Positions 25,188 through 33,417 of a stretch of DNA of 64,000 nucleotides are shown here, piece by piece. Position 1 is the stretch's first letter, and the number at the start of each line of letters is the position of its first letter. The notes beneath the pieces were generated by a model. The model had not been told where the DNA came from. It saw nothing but the letters and a program-made list of their open reading frames with translations, and ran no database searches. Source of the DNA: Planctomycetota bacterium (GTDB lineage: Bacteria > Planctomycetota > B15-G4 > JADJEK01); the NCBI GenBank assembly GCA_016709145.1, contig JADJEK010000024.1:62001-126000 (forward strand), in the 5' to 3' direction. The translations under genes and the position numbers were made by a program.

Positions 25188-26270
25188 GTGACGTCGAATC
25201 CGCTTCCCGCTCCGTGGAACAAGTTCGTCCCGTTCTTGCAGCGGCTCGTCATCTGGGCGTTGTTCTTCGGCGCGCTGTGGGCTCTGCGCCCGTTCTTCTT
25301 CCTCGTGTTCCTGACCTTCGTGTTCGGCTACGTGCTGAACCACGGTGTCGAAGCGCTCGCACCGCGGATCAAGAACCGCCAGATCCGCGTCGTTCTGCTG
25401 TTCGTGCTGCTGCTCGGCACGCTCGTCGGCGTCGGCTTCACGTTGGCGCCATCGTTGACGGCGCAAGCGAAGACGCTGCCGGCGGACCTGCAAAAGGCGC
25501 TCAGTGCCGCGGACAGCGAGATCGCGAAGTGGCGCGAGAAGTCCGAAGCGATGCGTGAAATCCTGCCGGCCGACTTCTCGGTCAAGCAGATCGCGGGCGA
25601 GTTCTTCGCGTCGAAGCCGGCGGAAGACGGCGGCGGCGGAAACCTCGCGCACACCGTATTCGGCATCGCGCAGGGCACGCTCGCGATCGGGACGTCGTTC
25701 CTGCTCTCGCTGCTGTTCTCGTTCCTGGTCGTGCTCGATCTACCGCGACTGACGGCCGGCGCGCGCGGGCTGCGCGATTCGCGGCTGCGCTACGTCTATG
25801 ACGAAGTCGCGGACTCGATCGTGCAGTTCGGTCGCATCCTCGGCCGCGCACTCGAAGCCCAATTGATGATCGCGATCCTCAACACGGCGCTGACGGCGAT
25901 CGGCTTGAGCTTGATGAAGCTGCCGTACATCGCGTTCCTGTCGACGGTCGTGTTCATCTGCTCGTTCATCCCGGTCGCCGGCGTGTTCATGTCGAGCGTG
26001 CCGATCTGCTTGTCGGCCGTGAAAGAGTCGGGCATCGGCCTGATGCTGCTCGCGATCGCGTTCATCACCGTGATCCACATGATCGAGGCGTACATCCTCA
26101 ATCCGCTGATCTACGGTGCGCACCTGCGCATGAACCCGGTGCTCGTGCTCGCGATCCTCGTGATCTCGCACCACCTGTTCGGGATCTGGGGTCTCGTGCT
26201 CGGAGTGCCGGTCATGAACTACGTGGCGCACTACGTCATCAGTTCGGTCGGAAGGCCGCGGGAGCCGTGA
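25188..26270 (+). CDS. AI-2E/PerM family transporter
   Basis: 360 residues from a GTG at 25188 after an agggagacgag ribosome site. The family pattern is clear: two N-terminal membrane helices, a long amphipathic periplasmic-like segment (about residues 95-160), then five to six helices. The conserved blocks include FICSFIPVAGVFMSS and IEAYILNPLIYG. Members move small signals or act in sodium/proton exchange; the substrate here is unknown. The following gene starts 5 bp after the stop and is probably co-transcribed. Confidence 0.9.
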   Translation: MTSNPLPAPWNKFVPFLQRLVIWALFFGALWALRPFFFLVFLTFVFGYVLNHGVEALAPRIKNRQIRVVLLFVLLLGTLVGVGFTLAPSLTAQAKTLPADLQKALSAADSEIAKWREKSEAMREILPADFSVKQIAGEFFASKPAEDGGGGNLAHTVFGIAQGTLAIGTSFLLSLLFSFLVVLDLPRLTAGARGLRDSRLRYVYDEVADSIVQFGRILGRALEAQLMIAILNTALTAIGLSLMKLPYIAFLSTVVFICSFIPVAGVFMSSVPICLSAVKESGIGLMLLAIAFITVIHMIEAYILNPLIYGAHLRMNPVLVLAILVISHHLFGIWGLVLGVPVMNYVAHYVISSVGRPREP

Positions 26271-26274
26271 GCCC

Positions 26275-27573
26275 GTGAACGCGCGCGGTGCCTCGATCGT
26301 CGTCGCTCTCGCGCTGGCTACGTGCGGTGAGGAACCGCGCGACGCGACCGATCCTGCCGACGGGCTCGGCGTCGGCATCCTGGTCGCGGACGGCGTCGAC
26401 GACATCGCGCTCGCACGAGTCCTCGGCGTGTTCACGAGCGTCACCCCAACCGGTGAATCGCCGCCGCGCGCGCACTTGATCTCCGCGCGAGGCGAGCCCG
26501 TGGTCACGCGAGCGGGACTCACGCTGGGCCCGACGATCGCGTTCGAGTCGGCGCCGGCCGCCGACGTCCTCGTCGTCGCCGCGGTGCCGGACGAGCTGGC
26601 GTTCCGCTCGGAGCGCCGCAATACGTTCGACCACCGCGTGCGCGCGAAGGCGCGCTGGACGATCGCGCTCGGCGCGCCGACGTTCGAGTTCGCGGGCTAC
26701 GACGGCGCAACGGTCCCGGACGCGACCGCGTTCGTCGTCGCCGATCACGTCGTCGCGAGTGCCGGAGGATCGAGCGCTGACGACGCCGCGCTGTTCGTCG
26801 TCGAGCACGTGTTCGGCGAGCGCTCGGCGATCGACGCGGCCACGCGCTGCGGTCGCTCGTGGAGCCTCGATCGCGTTCGTCACGTGGTGCTCCGCGCCGG
26901 CGATGGCGTCGGCTTGCGCGTCGGCGAATCGCTGCCGTCCGACGCAAGCGTGCAGGGCGCGGACGGTGGCGCGCGACGCATTCTCGATCTGGTCGGGCCC
27001 ACCGATCGCGTGCTCGTGCTGTGCGTCTACGGCGGCGGCAGCGCGAAGCCGGGCGCCGGGAAAGCCGGCCTGTGGTGCGAGGACTCGTTCTTCGAGATGG
27101 CGAACGTGCGCCACGCGATCGCTCGCTTCGCCGAACGACCCGTGCGATTCGTCGGCATCGCGTGCCCGCCGATCTTCCACGACGAGAAGTTCGGCTATGC
27201 CGCCGGGAGCTTCGCCGCGGAACATCCGCAACATGCCGCTACCGTCGCGCGCTTCGTCGAAGCCACGCGCGCGGCGCAGGACGCGGGAGTGCTGCCGTTC
27301 TCCGACCTGTGGTTCGATCCGACGCTGCGCTTGATGCGGGCGGTGAAGACCGACGCACCGCGACCGCTCGCGCCCGATGGAACGGGCGCGTTGCGTGCTC
27401 CCGACGAGGTCCAGACCTACGGCACGCCGACGCTGTGGATCCTCGATCGCGACGGCAAGGTCCTCGCGCCGCCGTTCTTCTGCAACAACTGGGAGAAGGA
27501 CCGCGAGCTGCGGTTCACGGCGCGCGAACTCGAGGACGGGATCGAAGCCGCGCTCGCGCGGAGCGGTTCGTAG
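26275..27573 (+). CDS. Fusion of a DJ-1/PfpI-like domain and a thioredoxin-like domain, exported
   Basis: 432 residues from a GTG at 26275, with a short hydrophobic leader ending in ATCG. Residues about 30-205 follow the DJ-1/PfpI plan: VGILVADGVDDIALARVLGVF, then AADVLVVAAVP, then VVASAGGSSADDAALFVVEHVFG. At the nucleophile elbow, where active members have a Cys, it reads IALGAPTFEFAG, so that residue is missing. Residues about 240-425 look thioredoxin-like (VLVLCVYGG, LWCEDSFFEMANVRHAI, then YGTPTLWILDRDGKVL with the cis-Pro). The first half is probably a binding domain. I know of no characterised protein with this pairing. Confidence 0.68.
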   Translation: MNARGASIVVALALATCGEEPRDATDPADGLGVGILVADGVDDIALARVLGVFTSVTPTGESPPRAHLISARGEPVVTRAGLTLGPTIAFESAPAADVLVVAAVPDELAFRSERRNTFDHRVRAKARWTIALGAPTFEFAGYDGATVPDATAFVVADHVVASAGGSSADDAALFVVEHVFGERSAIDAATRCGRSWSLDRVRHVVLRAGDGVGLRVGESLPSDASVQGADGGARRILDLVGPTDRVLVLCVYGGGSAKPGAGKAGLWCEDSFFEMANVRHAIARFAERPVRFVGIACPPIFHDEKFGYAAGSFAAEHPQHAATVARFVEATRAAQDAGVLPFSDLWFDPTLRLMRAVKTDAPRPLAPDGTGALRAPDEVQTYGTPTLWILDRDGKVLAPPFFCNNWEKDRELRFTARELEDGIEAALARSGS

Positions 27574-27597
27574 ACCTTCCGGGACGCGATGCGTGTT

Positions 27598-30423
27598 TCA
27601 ACGCGCAGTCGCCTGCTGAAGTCGTGCACGCACGAGTGGCTCGATCGCATCGGCGACCTGTCGGGCCACGACCGCATGGCCGTCTGCATTCGGGTGCACG
27701 AGGTCGAGGAACAGGCTCGGCCCGCCGGCCGCGCGCAGCGCCGGCGTCGGATCGACCACGGTTGCATTCGCGGATGCCCCGATCGCGTCGATCGCTGCAT
27801 GGAACTCCGGTTTCCACAGCCACGGCGGATCGCCGCGCAACGGCTCCTTCATCAACACGACGTCGAAGTCGTGAGTGCGCCCGAATTCAACGATCGCACG
27901 CATGTTCTGCGCGAAGCGTTCCGCCGGCGAGGGCGTGTCACCCGCGAGTTCGCGCCATACCGACGTCGCGTCGTGCTTGTCCTCGCGCACGCGCCGGCCG
28001 AGTTCGACGAAGCGCTTCGCGCCGCGGCCGATCTGGGCGCGCACCGCGTGGCGCGTGAGGAACGTGTTCTCGAAGTCCGGACGCTGCGCGCGCGCGAAGA
28101 ACGCGGGCTCGTCGAACTGACTGATGTGCGTGCTCTCGTTGAGGAAGAACGACGCCGTGACGATGTCCGGATCGAACGCGGGCAGCAGGTGCTCCTCGAA
28201 GACGAAGCGCGCGCGTGTGCTGTTCGACGCCCGGATGCCGGCGTTGATCACTTCGACGGCGAGGCCGCGCTCGCGAAGGATGCGCTCGACTTGCGTGGGA
28301 TAGTCGAGCCCGGTCGATTCGTCGATGCCGTGACCCCACGTGCTCGACGTGCCGAGGCAGAGCACGTGCACGGTTCCATCCGGCTTCGTCGCAGGGAATG
28401 CGCGCCCGCGGAAGCGATGGTCGGTGAGGTACGTGTTGAACCGCCGCACGATCGGCGAGGTGAAGTGCACGAGTCCCGCCGGCAGGTGCGAGCCGTCGAC
28501 GAGCTCGGGGCCGGGATCGTCGTCCGCCGCGGGCTCGAGCGTGATCGCGTGGCTACTCGCGACCGCCAGCGGCGCGATCAGCGCGCACGACGTCATTGCG
28601 AGGATCGCGCGTGCATTCGTCGCGCCGCGCGCGCGCAGCGCAGTCACGATCAGCAGCACGAGCAGCACCGCGAACGAGACGAACACGAACTCGAACAGTC
28701 CGAGTGCGTCGCCGTCCGTGAACACCGCGATCGGCACGGCCGCGAACGTGGCCGGCGCGAGCACGTGCGACCACGGGCGGCGCAGGATCCACGCGAGCAG
28801 CGCCGCGAACGGCAGCAGCAGCGCGATGCCGCCGCAACCGGCGAGGTGGGGCAGTTCGCCGCGAGCCGCATGCGGCTCACTCGCCGTCGGAGTGACGCCG
28901 AACGATGCGAGGTCGACGCGACCGGCCGCCGCCAGCGCGACGACGTTGCCGGCCGCGAACGTGGTGTCGTCCGCGACCGCGAACGACTGGCCGTCCACGA
29001 ACGCTTCGTACGAGTCGCCGCGCGCCCGCACGCGGAGTTGCGTGGGACGGCGGGGCTCGAGGCTCGGCGCGATCGTTCCGACGCGTCGCCACTCGCCGCG
29101 GGCTTCCACCACGAATCCGGAGGCGACGTCGGGTCGTGTCGACAGCAACAGTGCCACGCCTTCCGCGATCCGCGGATGGCCACGCAGACGCAGTTCGAAC
29201 ACCGAGTTCGGCTGCAGCACGAGATCGGCGCGCACTTGGCAGTCGCGGTACGGACCCGGCACGGGGTACGCATTGGCGGCGTCGAGCACGAAAGGTGAAT
29301 TCGCGTGCTCCACGCGCGTCGATGTCGTCGCGGCCGCGCGGGCGATGGAATCGGCGCGCGATGCTTCGGCACGGTTTCGATGCGACGTCGCGTCCACGGC
29401 CAGCGACATGCCGCACGCGACGAGGACGCCTGCGGCGAGGATCGGCCGCACGCGCGAGCGCGTCGGGGGCGCGTTCACGAGATCACGGATCCCGACCAGG
29501 GCGAGCATCGTGCCGAGCGCGAGCGTGGCGAGGATCACTCCATCGCGCAGCGCGGCGCCGAGCAGCCATGCGATCGTCCACGCGATCGCCAGGGGAACCA
29601 TGGCGGTCGTGACCGCGTGGATCATGCGCGAGCGACGCAGGACACGACCGACCAGCGTGAGCAGGAAAGCAAGCGAGCCGAGCGCGACCGTTGCGGCCAC
29701 GCCGAGTCCGCGCGATATCGAACCCGCGGCGCCGATCCCGCCGTCGCGCACGAACGCGAGGTCGTCGTCCACGCGCTCGAGCACGGTGTCGACGGGGGCT
29801 CGCGCGGCGCAGACCGCGGTGCGGACGCGAAGCACGCGAATCCCATCGGCGACCAGCGACGCGCCGCCGCGGGGCAACCGTTCGTCCCTTACGCGGAACA
29901 GCGCCGTGCCATCGAACGCGACTTCGAACCACGCGTCGAACGCGCGCACTTCGACGTCGAAGGCGGCGTTCTGATCCCCGCGAGGCGCCGGCACACGAAC
30001 GCGCTGCAGCGGCGTCACGCCGCCGCCGACGGCGGGCGCGCACATCGACACCGTGAACTCGGGGCCCGGAGTCACTTGGACCAGGTACGCCGAGTTGCCG
30101 TCGTCCCGCAGGCGGATCTCGATCGTCGACGATTGATCGAGCGCGCGTTGCAGGCGGAACCCGAACCGACGCAGATCGGTCTTCTCGTCGGTGCGTGCGG
30201 CGAGGCGCACGATCTCGCCGGGCGCGAGCACGAAGCCGTCGCCCGGCGCGGTCGACAACACTTCGCCCTTGGCGTTGGTCGCCGACCAAGTCGCCGTTGC
30301 CAGTGGAATCGTCGGCCGCGCGGCGTCGGCGCGGACCCGCGTCACCACGAAACCAACGAGGCCACCCGCGAGCACCAAGCCCATGCAAACGTGCCGCCCG
30401 CAGCGGAACGCGACCCCCGACAT
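27598..30423 (-). CDS. Large multi-pass membrane protein with a C-terminal SGNH hydrolase domain
   Basis: 941 residues from the ATG at 30423, behind a strong gggaggagaaac ribosome site; the longer start at 30459 has none. An N-terminal signal or anchor is followed by about 200 residues of beta-rich exterior domain. A helix cluster, a second beta-rich exterior domain, and another helix cluster come next. The last ~280 residues form an SGNH hydrolase: block I LCLGTSSTWGHG (Ser near residue 690, Asp of GDS replaced by Thr) and block V DLVHPNADGH near residue 907. Such membrane SGNH proteins often modify surface glycans by acylation or deacylation. Target unknown. Confidence 0.8.
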   Translation of the reverse strand: MSGVAFRCGRHVCMGLVLAGGLVGFVVTRVRADAARPTIPLATATWSATNAKGEVLSTAPGDGFVLAPGEIVRLAARTDEKTDLRRFGFRLQRALDQSSTIEIRLRDDGNSAYLVQVTPGPEFTVSMCAPAVGGGVTPLQRVRVPAPRGDQNAAFDVEVRAFDAWFEVAFDGTALFRVRDERLPRGGASLVADGIRVLRVRTAVCAARAPVDTVLERVDDDLAFVRDGGIGAAGSISRGLGVAATVALGSLAFLLTLVGRVLRRSRMIHAVTTAMVPLAIAWTIAWLLGAALRDGVILATLALGTMLALVGIRDLVNAPPTRSRVRPILAAGVLVACGMSLAVDATSHRNRAEASRADSIARAAATTSTRVEHANSPFVLDAANAYPVPGPYRDCQVRADLVLQPNSVFELRLRGHPRIAEGVALLLSTRPDVASGFVVEARGEWRRVGTIAPSLEPRRPTQLRVRARGDSYEAFVDGQSFAVADDTTFAAGNVVALAAAGRVDLASFGVTPTASEPHAARGELPHLAGCGGIALLLPFAALLAWILRRPWSHVLAPATFAAVPIAVFTDGDALGLFEFVFVSFAVLLVLLIVTALRARGATNARAILAMTSCALIAPLAVASSHAITLEPAADDDPGPELVDGSHLPAGLVHFTSPIVRRFNTYLTDHRFRGRAFPATKPDGTVHVLCLGTSSTWGHGIDESTGLDYPTQVERILRERGLAVEVINAGIRASNSTRARFVFEEHLLPAFDPDIVTASFFLNESTHISQFDEPAFFARAQRPDFENTFLTRHAVRAQIGRGAKRFVELGRRVREDKHDATSVWRELAGDTPSPAERFAQNMRAIVEFGRTHDFDVVLMKEPLRGDPPWLWKPEFHAAIDAIGASANATVVDPTPALRAAGGPSLFLDLVHPNADGHAVVARQVADAIEPLVRARLQQATAR

Positions 30424-30646
30424 GTTTCTCCTCCCGCACGGTTCTTCCGCCGTGCGCACCCCGGGCGGGAGTTCTCTCCGGCTCCCGTCCGTGACTCGAA
30501 TCGATCCCCATCGTTCCTTGGAGCGACCCGGCAGGGACGCACCAAGACGTCGCGACGTTAGCTTCGCGCACCATCCGAACCAACGCCAAAGGGGCGTGAG
30601 GACGCGCCGCCACGGGGGGTTGATCGGCTTCGACGCAACTCGCCGT

Positions 30647-30922
30647 TCACGGCGTGGGATCGGGCTCGTTCGCCAGCGCGACGATGCGGCCGATCCGGGC
30701 CGGATCGACGATGTTCGCTTCGACGAGCAGGGCCACGACCGCGGTCAGCGCGACCTTGGTCTCCTCGAGGTCTTCCTCGAGCTGCGCGATCCGCTCCGAT
30801 TGTTGCTCGTCGATGGACCGGTTCTCTTTCACCCGTTCGCGGAGATGGCGCAGCCGACGCCCGTGCTCCTTGATGTCCGCCGTGTTGATCGCAGACGTGA
30901 ACCAATGCATGTACATGCTCAT
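30647..30922 (-). CDS. Small coiled-coil protein of unknown function
   Basis: 91 residues from the ATG at 30922, which has a gggggctgcc purine-rich site upstream. Residues about 15-60 are strongly helical and charged, with heptad spacing, so a dimeric coiled coil is likely. The C-terminus is hydrophobic then polar. It is divergent from the arginine decarboxylase gene. No family recognised. Confidence 0.6.
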   Translation of the reverse strand: MSMYMHWFTSAINTADIKEHGRRLRHLRERVKENRSIDEQQSERIAQLEEDLEETKVALTAVVALLVEANIVDPARIGRIVALANEPDPTP

Positions 30923-31104
30923 GGCAGCCCCCTGGGTTCGCGCGTGGCCGGTCCCTGCGACCAACGTGCGCATTGAACCCGGACGCGCCCGACCGTCGCA
31001 ACACGCGCTCGTTCGACGAAATCTGCCTCGTCTCTTGCCGTGCACCGGCAAAGGTTGGAAACTTCGCGCCGTGATCCGCCGCAGAGAAGCGACGGCGGAC
31101 ACCC

Positions 31105-33090
31105 ATGGATGGTTGGGCCAGCTCGATGACGGTACTCCCGCAGAACACGAAGAAGCGTTCCTTCATCGAAGCGCGTTGGACGGCGGAGGACACCGCCAAC
31201 CTCTACGGCCTGCGCGATTGGGGCAAGGGCTACTTCGGTCTGTCGCCCAGCGGGCACGTCACCTGCATGCCGACGCAGGACCCGACGCGCGCGATCGACT
31301 TGTTCGAAGTCGTCGAAGGTCTGCGCGAGCGCGGCGTCCACACGCCGGTGCTGTTGCGCTTCGACGACTTGCTCGAGCAACGCCTGCGCGAGCTGCGCAC
31401 CGCGTTCGACCAAGCGATCACCGACAACGAGTACTCCGGCAAGTACACCTGCGTGTACCCGGTCAAGGTCAACCAGCAGCGTCATCTGTGCGAGCAGATC
31501 CGCGACCTGAACTTGAAGTTCGGCTTCGGACTCGAAGCCGGCAGCAAGCCCGAGCTGCTCGCGGTCCTCGCGCTCACGGCCGGCCACAACCACATGCCGA
31601 TCGTCTGCAACGGCTTCAAGGACAGCGAGTTCATCGAAACCGTGATCCTGGCGACGAAGCTCGGCCGCAACATCCTCACGGTGGTCGAGAAGTACAGCGA
31701 ACTCGAACTGATCATCGAGCACTCGCGGCGTTACAACGTCCGCCCGCAGATCGGCGTGCGCGCGAAGTTGTCGGCGCGCGGTGCGGGGCGCTGGGAGACC
31801 TCGGGTGGTCTACGCAGCAAGTTCGGTCTGACGATGACCGACATCGTCCAGGCCACCGAGCGCCTGCGCGAAGTCGAGATGCTCGACTGCCTGAAGATGA
31901 TCCACTGCCATCTCGGCAGCCAGGTCTACGACATCCGCAACTTCAAGCACGCCGTCACCGAGCTGGCGTACATCTACGCCGAACTGCGTCGCCTCGGCGC
32001 CGGTTGCGACACGATCGACATCGGTGGCGGGCTCGGCGTCGACTACGACGGCAGCCAGTCGGCGTGGGACAGCTCGATCAACTACACGATCTCGGAGTAC
32101 GCGGCCGACGTCGTCTACCGCATCAAGAACGTCTGCGACGACGCCAAGGTCCCGCACGCGAACATCGTCAGCGAGTCGGGCCGCTTCATCGCGGCGCACA
32201 GCTCCGTGCTGATCTGCAACGTGCTGGGGCGCACGCGCTTCGACGTGAAGCCGGACGTGAAGAAGATCCGCGCCGAACTCGAAGCGCTCGAACCCGAGAA
32301 GCAGCCGCAGCCCGTGTTCGACCTCGTCGACGCCTACGAGCGCATCTCCGACCGCAACCTCGTCGACGTCTACCACGACGCGATCCAGGCGCGCGACGAA
32401 GCGATGTCCTTGTTCTCGCTCGGCTACATGTCGCTGCCGATGCGCGCGCATTGCGAAGTGTTGTTCTGGTCGATCGGCCGCGAGATCCTCGAACGATCGA
32501 TGCGCATCGGCGAACTCGCGGAAGAGTTCGAAGGCCTGCCGGTGCTGCTGTCCGACATCTACTTCTGCAACTTCTCGGTGTTCCAGTCCGTGCCGGACTC
32601 GTGGGCCATCGACCAGTTGTTCCCGATCGCGCCGATCCACCGTCTCGACGAGCAACCGACTCGCGTCGGCGTGCTCGCGGACATCACGTGTGACTCGGAC
32701 GGCAAGATCGAGCGCTTCGTCGACAAGCGCGAGGAGAAAAAGATCCTCGAGCTGCACGACTTGAAGGAAGGCGAGCCCTACTACCTCGGGCTGTTCCTGG
32801 TCGGCGCGTACCAGGAAGTGCTCGGCGATCTGCACAACTTGTTCGGCGACACGCACGTGGTCCACGTGCGCTTCGAAGAAGACGGCACCTGGTCGATCGA
32901 CGAGATCGTCGCCGGGGACACCGTCAGCGAAGTGCTCGGCTACGTCCAGTTCGACGGCGACCAACTGCTGCGCACGCTGCGCCGCGACGTCGAACGCGCG
33001 GTGAAGTCGGGCCGGCTCGAAGCCGGGGACAGCAAGGCGCTCATGGCGTTCTACGAGGACGGCATGCAGGGCTACACGTATTTGGAGTGA
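31105..33090 (+). CDS. speA: Biosynthetic arginine decarboxylase
   Basis: 661 residues from the ATG at 31105, the usual length for SpeA. It converts arginine to agmatine, the entry step of polyamine synthesis. The PLP-binding Lys is K121 in YPVKVNQ. The barrel phosphate loop is DIGGGLGVDYDGS, and SESGR lies in the second half of the barrel. The C-terminal beta-domain carries the catalytic Cys in DITCDSDG (C529). A helical insertion typical of SpeA is present between barrel and beta-domain. No agmatinase or agmatine deiminase gene is adjacent, but the right edge of the window holds a SpeE-like membrane protein. Confidence 0.95.
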   Translation: MDGWASSMTVLPQNTKKRSFIEARWTAEDTANLYGLRDWGKGYFGLSPSGHVTCMPTQDPTRAIDLFEVVEGLRERGVHTPVLLRFDDLLEQRLRELRTAFDQAITDNEYSGKYTCVYPVKVNQQRHLCEQIRDLNLKFGFGLEAGSKPELLAVLALTAGHNHMPIVCNGFKDSEFIETVILATKLGRNILTVVEKYSELELIIEHSRRYNVRPQIGVRAKLSARGAGRWETSGGLRSKFGLTMTDIVQATERLREVEMLDCLKMIHCHLGSQVYDIRNFKHAVTELAYIYAELRRLGAGCDTIDIGGGLGVDYDGSQSAWDSSINYTISEYAADVVYRIKNVCDDAKVPHANIVSESGRFIAAHSSVLICNVLGRTRFDVKPDVKKIRAELEALEPEKQPQPVFDLVDAYERISDRNLVDVYHDAIQARDEAMSLFSLGYMSLPMRAHCEVLFWSIGREILERSMRIGELAEEFEGLPVLLSDIYFCNFSVFQSVPDSWAIDQLFPIAPIHRLDEQPTRVGVLADITCDSDGKIERFVDKREEKKILELHDLKEGEPYYLGLFLVGAYQEVLGDLHNLFGDTHVVHVRFEEDGTWSIDEIVAGDTVSEVLGYVQFDGDQLLRTLRRDVERAVKSGRLEAGDSKALMAFYEDGMQGYTYLE

Positions 33091-33417
33091 CGAGAAGCGC
33101 GACGTCGGCGGGGGTGCTCGTCCTGCCGGGAGACCTCGCTCGGCGTCGCGGCCGCGAATCGAAGACGAAGCGAAGGATCGGAGCCGCACGCGCGGCGCCC
33201 GATCGCAAGGGGTCGTTCAACGGCCGATCGCCCACGTGCGGAGACACCGTACGTGGGCGGTTGCCGCACTCCGTCCTGAGCCGATGTTCGGAACGAACGG
33301 TTCGAGACGGCGATTCGTGGCGTTCAGAATCCTGGCGAACCCTGCGTTTTTCGACGAACGCGTGGGGTTCTCCTTGGGTCGCGACGCGCCAGCGCGTCGG
33401 CGGTCGTGGGGTGCACG
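33091..33417. other. 327-bp intergenic region with a hairpin, no gene seen
   Basis: The region between speA and the radical SAM gene contains a 9-bp inverted repeat, cgcccacgt (33229-33237) and acgtgggcg (33251-33259), that could end speA transcription although no T-run follows. The remainder should hold the promoter of the next gene. No ORF here looks coding. Confidence 0.5.
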
